Source: Streptomyces sp. H27-C3
Lineage (GTDB): Bacteria > Actinomycetota > Actinomycetes > Streptomycetales > Streptomycetaceae
Direction: 5' to 3'
Assembly (NCBI RefSeq): GCF_030063415.1
Contig: NZ_JASITA010000056.1
Span: 1 to 38,285 of the forward strand
Length of the DNA stretch: 38,285 bases
Shown: positions 8,230 through 17,453 of the stretch, piece after piece
How the letters are laid out: every line of letters begins with the position of its first letter
Numbering within the stretch: the stretch's first letter is position 1
Position numbers and translations under genes: made by a program
The notes under the pieces: model-generated
The model's database searches: none
Seen by the model: only the letters and a program-made list of their open reading frames with translations
What the model was told of the DNA's origin: nothing

Positions 8230-8763
8230 ATGTCCCTCGACGACCTCAAGTCCGCAGTACCGGACTACGCCAAGGACCTCCGCCTGAACCTGGGTTCGGT
8301 CATCGGCAACAGTGACCTCCCGAAGCAGCAGCTGTGGGGCACCGTGCTGGCCTGCGCGATCGCCTCGCGCTCGCCGAAGGTGCTCCGCGAGCTGGAGCCG
8401 GAGGCCAAGGCCAACCTCTCCCCCGAGGCGTACACCGCCGCCAAGTCGGCCGCGGCCATCATGGCGATGAACAACGTCTTCTACCGCACGCGTCACCTCC
8501 TCTCCGACCCGGAGTACGGGACGTTGCGCGCCGGTCTGCGGATGAACGTCATCGGCAACCCGGGCGTGGAGAAGGTCGACTTCGAGCTGTGGTCGCTCGC
8601 CGTCTCCGCGATCAACGGCTGCGGCCAGTGCCTCGACTCGCACGAGCAGGTCCTGCGCAAGGCCGGTGTCGAGCGCGACACCGTCCAGGAGGCCTTCAAG
8701 ATCGCCGCGGTGATCCAGGCCGTCGGCGCGACCGTCGACGCCGAAGCGGTCCTCGCGGAATAG
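8230..8763 (+). CDS. ahpD: AhpD alkyl hydroperoxide reductase partner (carboxymuconolactone decarboxylase fold)
   Basis: Regenerates oxidised AhpC, taking electrons from a lipoylated protein in the characterised mycobacterial system. In the 177-residue form the active site CGQCLDSHE supplies Cys131, Cys134 and His138. ATG 8230 gives the N terminus usual for the family (MSLDDLKSAVPDYAKD). A GTG at 8221 overlapping the ahpC stop would add three residues and is possible. It is second in the OxyR-controlled operon and is followed at once by a strong terminator. Confidence 0.96.
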   Translation: MSLDDLKSAVPDYAKDLRLNLGSVIGNSDLPKQQLWGTVLACAIASRSPKVLRELEPEAKANLSPEAYTAAKSAAAIMAMNNVFYRTRHLLSDPEYGTLRAGLRMNVIGNPGVEKVDFELWSLAVSAINGCGQCLDSHEQVLRKAGVERDTVQEAFKIAAVIQAVGATVDAEAVLAE

Positions 8764-8784
8764 TCGCGGCAGTACGTCGTACGT

Positions 8785-8821
8785 CGAAGGGCCCGCAGAC
8801 AGCCTGTCTGCGGGCCCTTCG
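8785..8821 (+). terminator. Terminator of ahpCD
   Basis: An 18-bp perfect inverted repeat (8785-8802 against 8804-8821) containing GAAGGGCCCGCAGACAG starts 22 bases after the ahpD stop. There is no U-tract, as is common in Streptomyces. Confidence 0.85.
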
Positions 8822-8959
8822 CGCGTTCCTGGGCGGGCGAAGGGCCCGTTGTCGCCTCAGCGCTTGAGCGCGTCCATGAGGTCCCGGGCGTCCCTGACCA
8901 TCAGTGGCCGGAGGGAGGCCACGTCCACGGTCTCGGCTCCTCCTGCTCAGGCTCGGAGA

Positions 8960-10321
8960 TCATTCCTGCTCCGCCGCCCGGTCCGCCACTCCCTCGACCG
9001 GAGCCGGAGTGGTCGCCACCGCGACGGCCGTCGCACCGTGCGGCTGCGGGGCCGCGCGCAGGGCCGCCTCGTTGCCGTAGGCCCGCAGATAGCCGACCAC
9101 CGTATTGGTCACCGCCACCAGCGGCACCGCGACCACCGCGCCGCCGATACCGGCGACCAGGCCGCCCGCCGCGACGGACAGGACGACGGCCAGCGGGTGT
9201 ACGCGGACCGCTCGGCCGAGGATGAACGGCTGGAGCACATGGCCCTCGATCTGCTGCACCGCCAGCACCACGGCCATCACCATCAGCGCGGTGAACGGGC
9301 CCTGGGTGACGAGCGAGACCACGATGGCGAGAGCCCCGGACATCACCGCTCCGACGAGCGGGATGAAGGCGCCGAGGAAGATGAAGACGGCGAGCGGCAC
9401 GGCCATCGGGACATCCAGGAAGTAGAGCCCCAGCCCGATGAAGATCGCATCGATCATGGCCACTATCACCGTGCCGCGTACGTACGCGGTGAGCGTGCGC
9501 CACGCGCGCGGCCCCGCCCCCGCGACACCGGGCCGGGCCTGGGCGGGAACCAGCTTGAGGCTCCACTCCCAGATGCGCTTGCCGTCGTACAGCAGGAAGA
9601 GCGTCGAGAACATGGCGAGCAGGATGCCGGTGAGGAACTCCACCATCACGGTGACGCCCTGCAGGCCCGCCGAGGTGATCTCCTCGGTGTTGGTGCCCAC
9701 CGCGTCGCTCAGGTTCTTCGCGATGTCGTTGATCTGATCCTCGGTCACATGGAACGGGCTGTTGAGGAGCCAGCGCTTGAGCTCCTCGATGCCGTCCCTG
9801 AGCCGGTCGGAGAGGTTGTCGATGTTCTCCATGACCTGCCACACCACGAACCAGCCGACCAGGCCCATGACAACGAAGCCGAGGCACGCGGTGACGGCGG
9901 TGGCGAGGCCGCGCGGCAGCCCCACTCTCCGGAGCCGGGCGACGGTGGGCTGGAGCATCGCGGTGACGAGCAGGGCCGCGACGAAGGCGAGGACCACCAG
10001 CTGCACGGAGCTGATGATCTTCATCAGCACCCAGAGCGTGCCTGCCAGTACGAGCAGCCGCCAGCCGGCCTCGGCCGCGACGCGCATCCCCCACGGGACA
10101 GCCGCGACAGGATCGGGCCTGGCCGCTACGGCGGGGGCGTAGTCGGGGGGAGCGGGGACGTGTTCGACACCGGCCGCCGCGTCCGCGGGCGCGGCGTGCG
10201 ACCCAGGGGTGATCAACGGGTCTGCGTCGGCGTCCGCCTCGGCCCGGCGCTCGTCCAGGCGTGCCCCCATCCGGGTCAGCCCGTCACCCACCCGACCGAT
10301 CCATCCTGGCACTTTCGACAT
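8960..10321 (-). CDS. AI-2E family transporter (PerM/TqsA-like membrane protein)
   Basis: A 453-residue polytopic membrane protein. A soluble Ala/Asp/Pro-rich N terminus (about 1-85) is followed by paired helices (AGWRLLVLAGTLWVLMKIISSVQLVVLAFVAALLVTAML near 85-120). Then come a helix pair and an extracytoplasmic loop with LSDRLRDGIEELKRWLLNSPFHV, and a C-terminal bundle with the family pattern GAFIPLVGAVMSGALAIVVSLV and EGHVLQPFILGRAVRVHPL. Members are reported as autoinducer-2 exporters or ion/proton antiporters; the substrate here is unknown. The ATG at 10321 is the only sensible start. It follows the transglycosylase-like gene on the same strand across a probable terminator, so it is likely transcribed separately. 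Confidence 0.9.
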   Translation of the reverse strand: MSKVPGWIGRVGDGLTRMGARLDERRAEADADADPLITPGSHAAPADAAAGVEHVPAPPDYAPAVAARPDPVAAVPWGMRVAAEAGWRLLVLAGTLWVLMKIISSVQLVVLAFVAALLVTAMLQPTVARLRRVGLPRGLATAVTACLGFVVMGLVGWFVVWQVMENIDNLSDRLRDGIEELKRWLLNSPFHVTEDQINDIAKNLSDAVGTNTEEITSAGLQGVTVMVEFLTGILLAMFSTLFLLYDGKRIWEWSLKLVPAQARPGVAGAGPRAWRTLTAYVRGTVIVAMIDAIFIGLGLYFLDVPMAVPLAVFIFLGAFIPLVGAVMSGALAIVVSLVTQGPFTALMVMAVVLAVQQIEGHVLQPFILGRAVRVHPLAVVLSVAAGGLVAGIGGAVVAVPLVAVTNTVVGYLRAYGNEAALRAAPQPHGATAVAVATTPAPVEGVADRAAEQE

Positions 10322-10333
10322 GATTGATCCTCT

Positions 10334-10356
10334 TCCCCCACCACTCCGCTGGGGGA
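10334..10356 (-). terminator. Small hairpin downstream of the transglycosylase-like gene
   Basis: TCCCCCA (10334-10340) pairs with TGGGGGA (10350-10356) in the gap between the 10451 stop and the 10321 start on the minus strand. It is a modest intrinsic-terminator candidate. Confidence 0.45.
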
Positions 10357-10450
10357 GTTGGTCGGACCCGACCGTACACGGGGAGAGCCCCCCACCACAG
10401 GACGGTGAAGGGCTCAGCCGAGTTGAGCGTCAGGGGAACTGATGCCCGTA

Positions 10451-11200
<750 letters not shown>

Positions 11201-11346
11201 ACGGTTTCCTTCCAGCAGTGCCCGCTCGGGTGACCTCGCGGACGCAATCGTGCCCCTGACACTGGCCTCAACCTATCGCTAGGTCATGAGAGGCGCGGGC
11301 CCGTTGGACAACTCCCCTGCGGGGAGAGCCGTGTGGTGCTCGGGCG

Positions 11347-11467
11347 GCATACGACGAAGATTGTTGAGTGGTGCGGGCGTGTCGTATGCGGGGCCTGACG
11401 GAAGCAAGACTCTGCCGGAAGCCGACGCCGGGAAGCAATTCCCCGTTGCGTGTGAAAGCTCACACGC
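11347..11467 (-). other. Inverted repeats in the 400-bp leader of the transglycosylase-like gene
   Basis: GCATACGAC (11347-11355) and GTCGTATGC (11381-11389) are perfect 9-bp arms 25 bp apart. GCGTGTGA (11448-11455) and TCACACGC (11460-11467) form a perfect 8-bp hairpin with a four-base loop. Nothing in 11201-11507 looks like a gene. The arms may be operator half-sites or leader RNA structure. Confidence 0.5.
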
Positions 11468-11507
11468 CGTTTACGCCGGAAGTTTTTCGGAAACGTACGC
11501 GCAGCGC

Positions 11508-11549
11508 GGCGCCGCCCGGCTATGCTCCTGCGCTTCGCCGGGCGGCGCC
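11508..11549 (-). terminator. Terminator downstream of the PhoH gene
   Basis: A perfect 12-bp inverted repeat (GGCGCCGCCCGG at 11508-11519, complement at 11538-11549) with an 18-base loop starts 55 bases beyond the PhoH stop (11605) on the minus strand. An A/T-richer stretch (complement of AGTTTTTCGG) follows about 15 bases further. Confidence 0.65.
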
Positions 11550-11604
11550 AACTACCTTTTGCCCTCAATGGGTTACCGAACGGGTTACCCATGGCCAGAG
11601 AGGG

Positions 11605-12927
11605 TCAGATCTGCCCTTCCTCCAGCATTTCGGTCACCAGCGCCGCGATCTGGGAGCGCTCGGACCGGGTGAGGGTGACATGCGCGAAGAGCGGATGGCC
11701 CTTCAACTTCTCGACGACGGCGACCACTCCGTCGTACCGGCCGACCCGCAGATTGTCGCGCTGCGCGACATCGTGGGTCAGCACCACCCGGGAATTCGAC
11801 CCAATCCTGGACAGAACCGTCAGCAGGACGTTCCGTTCGAGTGACTGGGCCTCGTCGACGATCACGAACGCGTCGTGCAGCGAGCGACCCCGGATGTGCG
11901 TGAGCGGCAGCACTTCGAGCATGCCGCGCCCCAGCACCTCCTCGATCACCTCGCGACTCGCGACGGCCGAGAGCGTGTCGAAGACCGCCTGCGCCCAGGG
12001 GCTCATCTTCTCGGACTCGGAGCCGGGCAGATAACCGAGCTCCTGCCCGCCCACCGCGTACAGCGGGCGGAAGACCATCACCTTCTGGTGCTGGCGGCGC
12101 TCCAGCACGGCCTCCAGGCCCGCGCAGAGGGCCAGGGCCGACTTGCCGGTGCCTGCCCGGCCGCCCATCGAGACGATGCCCACCTCGGGATCGAGGAGCA
12201 GATCGAGCGCGATGCGCTGCTCGGCGCTGCGCCCGTGGATCCCGAAGGCCTCCCGGTCGCCCCGTACGAGCCTGATCGTCCCCTCCGATGTGACCCGGCC
12301 GAGCGCCTTGCCGCGCTCGGACTGGATCACCAGACCCGTATGGACGGGAAGGTCGGCGGCGGCCGGCTCGTACACCGTTTCCTCGGTGTAGAGCAGATCC
12401 ACCTGCTCGGCGGAGAGCGACAGCTCCGACATCCCCGTCCAGCCGGAGTCGGTGACGGCGAGCTCGGCGCGGTACTCCTCGGCGAGCAGCCCGACCGAGG
12501 ATGCCTTGATCCTCAGCGGCAGGTCCTTCGACACCACCGTGACGTCGAAGCCCTCGGCCTGGAGATTGCGCGCGACCGCCAGGATCCGCGAGTCGTTGTC
12601 CCCCAATCGATAGCCGGCCGGGAGCACGCCGGGATCGGAGTGGTTGAGCTCGACACGGAGGGTCCCGCCCAGGTCGCCCATCGGGATGGGGGCGTCGAGG
12701 CGTCCGTACCGCACCCGGCAGTCGTCGAGCAGGCGCAGGGCCTGCCTGGCGAAGTAGCCGAGCTCGGGATGGTGCCTCTTGGCCTCCAACTCCGTGACCA
12801 CGACGATCGGGAGCACCACTTCGTGCTCGTCGAACCGGGCCATGGCGTTCGGGTCGGCCAGCAGGACGCTGGTGTCGAGAACGTAAGTGCGCCTGTCGGG
12901 CATGCGGCGCTTAGTACTTGTCACCAC
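11605..12927 (-). CDS. PhoH-family protein with N-terminal PIN domain (PhoH2-like RNA helicase/nuclease)
   Basis: A 440-residue cytoplasmic protein joining a PIN nuclease domain (about 12-150) to a PhoH ATPase. The PIN part has Asp18 in YVLDTSVLLADPNA and an acidic TELEAKR motif. The ATPase part (about 250-435) has Walker A in GGRAGTGKSAL, Walker B in FVIVDEAQSLE, and the conserved LTHIRGRSLHDAFVIVDEAQ block. Studied PhoH2 proteins of mycobacteria are sequence-specific RNA unwinding and cleaving enzymes; that activity here is inferred. The frame is open to 13182, but the upstream 85 residues are low-complexity. The doubled GTG at 12925-12927, behind a GAGGGGG purine run, gives the usual family N terminus (TSTKRRMPDRRTYVLD). 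It is probably monocistronic. Confidence 0.93.
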   Translation of the reverse strand: MVTSTKRRMPDRRTYVLDTSVLLADPNAMARFDEHEVVLPIVVVTELEAKRHHPELGYFARQALRLLDDCRVRYGRLDAPIPMGDLGGTLRVELNHSDPGVLPAGYRLGDNDSRILAVARNLQAEGFDVTVVSKDLPLRIKASSVGLLAEEYRAELAVTDSGWTGMSELSLSAEQVDLLYTEETVYEPAAADLPVHTGLVIQSERGKALGRVTSEGTIRLVRGDREAFGIHGRSAEQRIALDLLLDPEVGIVSMGGRAGTGKSALALCAGLEAVLERRQHQKVMVFRPLYAVGGQELGYLPGSESEKMSPWAQAVFDTLSAVASREVIEEVLGRGMLEVLPLTHIRGRSLHDAFVIVDEAQSLERNVLLTVLSRIGSNSRVVLTHDVAQRDNLRVGRYDGVVAVVEKLKGHPLFAHVTLTRSERSQIAALVTEMLEEGQI

Positions 12928-13248
12928 GGAAGGACGTACCCCCTCGGACGAGGTTGGGGTGCGACGACGTCGCGTGCCTTGGGACCGGGCTCGGGCCACG
13001 ATGCGCGGGCCGAACTCCGGCCCTCCACGTCGTCCGTGCTCGGTACACGGTCTTCCTGGTGCAAAGGGCCTCCCGGGCGAGCGGTGTCTGCCGCTCACTG
13101 AGATGCGACGCCCGTGGACCGGACGTCTACCTGGAAGGGGTATTCCCTCGAACACGCGCTGCCATGCCACGGCATATGACATGCCGTGGGCCGAGGGGTG
13201 GACCGAGGGGTGGACCGAGGCTCCTGGGGTGGTGGGTCCGGGGCGGGC
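12928..13248. other. Intergenic stretch between the PhoH and prenyl transferase genes
   Basis: No gene is supported in these 321 bases. They hold the presumed phoH promoter and a 9-bp perfect hairpin (CCACGGCAT at 13167-13175, ATGCCGTGG at 13181-13189) that could end the prenyl transferase transcript. A short direct repeat (GGGTGGACCGA twice, about 13196-13218) is also present. Confidence 0.5.
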
Positions 13249-14010
13249 TCAGGTCCCGTAACGCCGGTGCCTGGCAGCGTAGTCGCGCAGCGCGCGCAGG
13301 AAGTCGACCTTGCGGAAAGCGGGCCAGAAAACTTCGCAGAAGTAGTACTCCGAGTGGGCGCTCTGCCAGAGCATGAAGCCCGAGAGACGCTGCTCACCGC
13401 TGGTACGGATCACCAGGTCCGGGTCCGGCTGGCCGCGCGTGTAGAGGTGCTCCGAGATGTGCTCGACGTCGACGATCTCGGCGACCTCCTCCAGCGAGGT
13501 GCCCTTGCCCGCGTGCTCCAGGAGGAGCGAGCGGACGGCGTCGGCGATCTCCTGACGGCCTCCGTAGCCCACCGCGACATTGACGAGTATTCCGTCATTG
13601 TTCATGGTGGCCTGCTCGGCCTCCTTGAGTACGGACTGGGTACGCGCGGGCAGCACGTCCAGCGTGCCGACGTGGTGGACGCGCCAGCGGCCGTCCGCCG
13701 CCAGGTCGGCCACCGCGCCCTCGATGATGCCGAGCAGCGGGGTCAGCTCCGCCTCTGGCCGGTCCAGGTTCTCGGTGGACAGCATCCAGAGCGTGACGAC
13801 TTCGACGTCGGTCTCGGCACACCAGCCGAGCAGCTCCTGGATCTTGCTGGCGCCTGCCTTGTGCCCCTGCTCGGCGGTGCCGCCGGAGGCCTTGGCCCAG
13901 CGTCGGTTGCCGTCGAGGATGACACCGATGTGCTTGGGCACCTGATCGTGATCGAGGCGGCCTTCCACCCTGCGTGCGTAGAGCCTGTACACCAGGTCGC
14001 GCAGGTTCAC
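13249..14010 (-). CDS. Isoprenyl (cis-prenyl) diphosphate synthase, UppS family
   Basis: Condenses isopentenyl diphosphate in cis to make polyprenyl diphosphate for cell-wall lipid carriers. The 253-residue protein has the catalytic Asp33 in HIGVILDGNRRWAK. It also has the substrate-binding TLWMLSTENLDRP, VNVAVGYGGRQEI and DLVIRTSGEQRLSGFMLWQSAHSEYYF motifs near 210-235. The sequence up to the ATG at 14010 (MNLRDLVYRLYARRVE) is the typical actinobacterial N terminus. Actinomycetes often carry two such genes, one making the long C50/C55 carrier and one a short Z-farnesyl product. The HKAGASKIQELLGWC region makes me lean to the short-chain type, but product length cannot be settled by eye. Confidence 0.93.
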   Translation of the reverse strand: MNLRDLVYRLYARRVEGRLDHDQVPKHIGVILDGNRRWAKASGGTAEQGHKAGASKIQELLGWCAETDVEVVTLWMLSTENLDRPEAELTPLLGIIEGAVADLAADGRWRVHHVGTLDVLPARTQSVLKEAEQATMNNDGILVNVAVGYGGRQEIADAVRSLLLEHAGKGTSLEEVAEIVDVEHISEHLYTRGQPDPDLVIRTSGEQRLSGFMLWQSAHSEYYFCEVFWPAFRKVDFLRALRDYAARHRRYGT

Positions 14011-14176
14011 TGGGTCTCACCTCATGGCTTCGTGCGGGTGCGGTCTTCCCCCGGGGAGCTGCGGCGCGCGCTCACGGCCCCTCGCCGCACGGCAGCCCCG
14101 AAGCCAGCCACACTACTGGGCAGGCGCAGCGGCGACCCAACCCGGTCTGTCACAAGTCCGTGATAAGGAGGGGATT

Positions 14177-15214
14177 GTGACTGATTCCGCTTCTTACCCC
14201 GCCGCCTCCGACCGCTACGACTCCATGGAGTACCGGCGCACCGGCCGCAGCGGACTCAAACTGCCCGCCATCTCCCTCGGCCTCTGGCACAACTTCGGCG
14301 ACGACTGTGCGCTGGACAACCAGCGCGCGATCCTGCGCCGCGCCTTCGACCTGGGTGTGACCCACTTCGACCTGGCGAACAACTACGGCCCGCCGGCCGG
14401 TTCCGCCGAGCTGAACTTCGGCAAGCTCTTCGCGCAGGATTTCGCCGCTTACCGCGACGAGCTGATCATCTCGACCAAGGCCGGTTACCTGATGCACCCG
14501 GGCCCGTACGGCGAGTGGGGGTCGCGCAAGTACCTGCTGTCCTCGCTCGACGCCTCGCTGTCGCGGATGGGCCTCGATTACGTCGACATCTTCTACTCCC
14601 ACCGCTTCGACCCCGAGACCCCGCTCGAAGAGACGATGAGCGCGCTCGCGTCGGCAGTCCGGAGCGGCAAGGCGCTGTACGTCGGCGTCTCCTCCTACAA
14701 CGCGGAGCAGACCGCCGAGGCGGCCCGGCTGCTCAAGGAGATGGGCGTTCCGGCCCTGATCCACCAGCCCTCGTACTCGATGATCAACCGCTGGACCGAG
14801 GACGACAAGCTGCTCGACACCCTGGAGACGGCCGGTATGGGCTGCATCTCCTTCGTGCCGCTCGCGCAGGGCCTGCTCACCGGCAAGTACCTGAAGGGCA
14901 TCCCGGAGGGCTCACGGGCCACACAGGGCAAGTCGCTCGACCCGGACCTGCTCTCCGACGAGGTCGTCCGTCGGCTGAACGGGCTGAACGACATCGCGTC
15001 CCGGCGTGGCCAGTCGCTGGCCCAGCTGGCGCTGTGCTGGGTGCTGCGGGATCCGCGGATGACGTCAGCGCTGATCGGGGCGTCCAGCGTCAAGCAGCTG
15101 GACGAGAATGTCGCGGCGCTGAACGGATCGGCGCTGTCCGACGAGGAGTTGAAGGAGATCGACGCCTTCGCGGTCTCCACCCCCGGCACCAACATCTGGG
15201 CCGGACGCGGCTGA
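14177..15214 (+). CDS. Aldo/keto reductase (YghZ/L-glyceraldehyde 3-phosphate reductase type)
   Basis: An NADPH-dependent carbonyl reductase of 345 residues with an AKR (beta/alpha)8 fold. The catalytic tetrad is present: Asp65 and Tyr70 in HFDLANNYG, Lys101 in ISTKAGY and His142 in IFYSHRFD. The cofactor-binding end reads SALIGASSVKQLDENV. The sequence around the active site and the GPPAGSAE insertion fit the YghZ subgroup, which detoxifies L-glyceraldehyde 3-phosphate and methylglyoxal in E. coli. GTG 14177 is preceded by a strong AAGGAGGGG site; longer forms to 14024 lack support. It is divergent from the prenyl transferase gene. Confidence 0.95.
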   Translation: MTDSASYPAASDRYDSMEYRRTGRSGLKLPAISLGLWHNFGDDCALDNQRAILRRAFDLGVTHFDLANNYGPPAGSAELNFGKLFAQDFAAYRDELIISTKAGYLMHPGPYGEWGSRKYLLSSLDASLSRMGLDYVDIFYSHRFDPETPLEETMSALASAVRSGKALYVGVSSYNAEQTAEAARLLKEMGVPALIHQPSYSMINRWTEDDKLLDTLETAGMGCISFVPLAQGLLTGKYLKGIPEGSRATQGKSLDPDLLSDEVVRRLNGLNDIASRRGQSLAQLALCWVLRDPRMTSALIGASSVKQLDENVAALNGSALSDEELKEIDAFAVSTPGTNIWAGRG

Positions 15215-15224
15215 CGGAAAAAAA

Positions 15225-15259
15225 CGGGCCGGTCCATGGGGGGGATATGGACCGGCCCG
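15225..15259. terminator. Strong bidirectional terminator after the aldo/keto reductase
   Basis: A perfect 13-bp inverted repeat (CGGGCCGGTCCAT at 15225-15237, complement at 15247-15259) starts ten bases after the stop. A run of A precedes it on the plus strand, giving a U-tract for transcription from the right. Confidence 0.9.
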
Positions 15260-15698
15260 AGGGGGGGTTCCCACCATAACCCTTCGTAAAGGGTGCTCGG
15301 TGCCACGCCATGCCGTAAGCCCCCTACGAATTATTGCGTTGGAGGCCGAGCGATCTTCGTGAGCCCAGTCGGCCCTAGGGCCGAGGCCCGGTCCCGGGTC
15401 TCCGCACGGGGTGCGGGGAGTCCGCCCGGCCGGGTAAACCGAACGGCGCCGACTTGACGCTCCGCTTACGGCTGCCGCTCCTGTGTTGCGTTTGCTCTGT
15501 GTTTCCGTGTGTTTCCGTGTGTTTCCTGTGTGACTACGCGGCGTCCCGCTGCTTGGCGGCGAGGATCTGCTCCATGTACTCCTCGGCCCAGCCGGTGAGG
15601 GATCCCGGTGTGGTGAGGTTCGTGCGGTGAGATTCGTACAGCGAGGTTTGTGAGGCGACGTTCGCGCAGTGACGTTCGTACAGCTACGGATGCCGACG
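15260..15698. other. 439-bp stretch without a confident gene, with a coding remnant
   Basis: No complete gene is seen. A 10-bp unit (GTTTCCGTGT) repeats twice and partly a third time at 15501-15526. On the minus strand an open frame (15534-15683) ends in protein-like GSLTGWAEEYMEQILAAKQR but has no ATG, GTG or TTG before an internal Met. Its upstream part contains a degenerate 27-bp duplication. It may be a decayed small gene. Confidence 0.4.
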
Positions 15699-17213
15699 TC
15701 AGGAACGGCGCAGCAGGGTCACTCCGTCGCGGACGGCCACGACCCGGTAGCCGTGCTCGCGCCGGGCCGAGACCAGTTCGGCCTGCTGCCGGCCGAGCGA
15801 GTACGGCCAGTGGCCCGTCGGGTAGGGCCAGGCGTCCGGCGCACGGCGGTCATGGATGATCCACTCGGCGGTGGGCGCCGGCAGCCGCTTCACCCGGTAC
15901 CGATAGAGCCGCCCGCCGATCGGGAAGGTCGGGAAGATCACCACTTCGCAGCGTGAAGTGAGCTGCGGGGCTAGGCGGTTGGAGGCTGCGACGGTCGCGC
16001 CGTCCGGGATCCTGGCCAGCAGGGCGCGGGCCGCCCCGACGTGCGCGGTGGTACTCCAGGTGGCGCGGTGAAGGAGCTGGGCGAGCGGGAACGACGGCAA
16101 CAGCACCACCGTCACGGCCAGCACGGTGGCGAGCGAGGCGCGGACGTGGCGGGGCCCCAGCGGATGGTCGTTGCGTCGCCACTGGGCGAGGGCGTCGATC
16201 AGTCCGGCGAAGACGATGGGCATCAGGACGGCGCTGTAGTGGAAGGCCGTGCCCCAGTGGAAGCCGTTCTGCGAGAGCATCCGCCAGCCGAGTGTCGGCA
16301 CGGCGAGCAGGGCCAGCGGCGAGCGCAGCGCGAGCAGCGCGGACGGGGCGAACACCAGGACCAGCGTCATGGCCTTGATGTCGGGTCTGAGGGCGTCGAG
16401 CGGGGCGAAGGCGAGGGTGGCGAGCAGCGAGCCGTGCGCGCCCTCGCCCAGGTTGCCGCCGTGCGCGTACGAGCCTCCCGGGTTGAAGGCGGGCAGCAGC
16501 AGCTTGATCTCGATCAGCGAGCCGAGCAGGCCGGCGGCGGCGGTCGTGACACCGAGGCGGCGCGGGCCCTTCCACGCGACGTAGGCACCGATCGCGGCGA
16601 GGGTGAGGCCCAGGTCCTCCTTGATCAGCAGGAGGGGCGCCGCCGAGGCGACCGCGTGGCGCCATCGCTGCCTGCCCAGCGCCTCCAGGGCGAAGGCCAG
16701 CAGCGGCACGGCGAGCACGACCTCGTGGAAGTCGAAGGCGGCGGCCGAGGCGATGCCCCAGCTCGCGCCGTACCCGAGGGCGACGACATGGGCGGCGCGC
16801 CGGCCGAGGACGCGCAGCGCCCAGCGGGCAAGGGGGACGACGGTGAGGGCGAGCAGCGCGGACTGGGCGACGAGCAGGCACAGCGGGGACGGCCAGAGCC
16901 GGTAGAGCGGGGCGAAGACGACGAGCGCTGGGTGGAAGTGGTCGCCCAGCAGATTGAACCCTTCGCCGCGCAGGGGGACGACGGGGGCGCTGAGTTGGGA
17001 GTAAGCGCGGATGGCCTGCTCGAAGATGCCGAGGTCGTAGCCGGTGGTCCTGAGCAGCTGATGACGCCGCACGGCCACGGCGGCGTACAGCAGGAACAGC
17101 GCTCCGGCCCAGACCCAGGGAAGGGGGAGGCGGGGTCGGGCGGTGGGATGCGCGGGGGCGGGGGCGGAGGTCTCCGCGCTCAGCACCGCCCCGCCGTCAT
17201 AGATTGTCCGCAT
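15699..17213 (-). CDS. DUF2079 polytopic membrane protein
   Basis: A 504-residue integral membrane protein of the DUF2079 family, distantly resembling GT-C glycosyltransferases and mannosyltransferases. After a 30-residue Pro-rich lead the first helix is at about 32-49. The family's signature region follows: GYDLGIFEQAIRAYSQL and GEGFNLLGDHFHPALVVFAPLYRLWPSP (about 57-110). About ten hydrophobic helices extend to near 400, then a C-terminal extracytoplasmic domain of about 100 residues contains the conserved GATVAASNRLAPQLTSR. The acidic/His motif near GDHFHP may be a catalytic loop. Enzymatic function is unproven. The ATG at 17213 is the first plausible start. Confidence 0.88.
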   Translation of the reverse strand: MRTIYDGGAVLSAETSAPAPAHPTARPRLPLPWVWAGALFLLYAAVAVRRHQLLRTTGYDLGIFEQAIRAYSQLSAPVVPLRGEGFNLLGDHFHPALVVFAPLYRLWPSPLCLLVAQSALLALTVVPLARWALRVLGRRAAHVVALGYGASWGIASAAAFDFHEVVLAVPLLAFALEALGRQRWRHAVASAAPLLLIKEDLGLTLAAIGAYVAWKGPRRLGVTTAAAGLLGSLIEIKLLLPAFNPGGSYAHGGNLGEGAHGSLLATLAFAPLDALRPDIKAMTLVLVFAPSALLALRSPLALLAVPTLGWRMLSQNGFHWGTAFHYSAVLMPIVFAGLIDALAQWRRNDHPLGPRHVRASLATVLAVTVVLLPSFPLAQLLHRATWSTTAHVGAARALLARIPDGATVAASNRLAPQLTSRCEVVIFPTFPIGGRLYRYRVKRLPAPTAEWIIHDRRAPDAWPYPTGHWPYSLGRQQAELVSARREHGYRVVAVRDGVTLLRRS

Positions 17214-17357
17214 AGGTCCGGATATTAGGCCGGGGACGGGGGCGTACGGAGGAGGCGGGTCGGAGGGGCGTGGGGGTGTGCGTGGGGGCGGGGCAGGCAG
17301 GTACAGGCAGATGCAGGTTGCCTGCGGCGCTGGTCCCCCACCCGCACCGCACCCCTT

Positions 17358-17441
17358 ACGACCTCCCCCGCGATAGGGAGCGGGCTCCCGGCGTCCTGCG
17401 ACTCCGCTCGCTGATCCACTCCCTACCGCGGGGGAGGTCGT
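17358..17441 (-). terminator. Long near-perfect hairpin after the baeRF-like gene
   Basis: Two 23-bp arms (17358-17380 and 17419-17441) are complementary except at one position; the outer 15 bp contain ACGACCTCCCCCGCG. The 38-base loop carries a smaller GC-rich hairpin. It starts 12 bases beyond the 17454 stop on the minus strand, so a terminator is the natural reading, though its size is unusual. The rest of 17214-17453 has no gene. Confidence 0.7.
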
Positions 17442-17453
17442 TACCCCGCCGCC

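Noticed and set aside
11201..11507. c-di-AMP (ydaO-type) riboswitch before the transglycosylase-like gene
   Set aside because: The conserved GGGTGAATC-like cores were not found on the minus strand; only unrelated inverted repeats are present.
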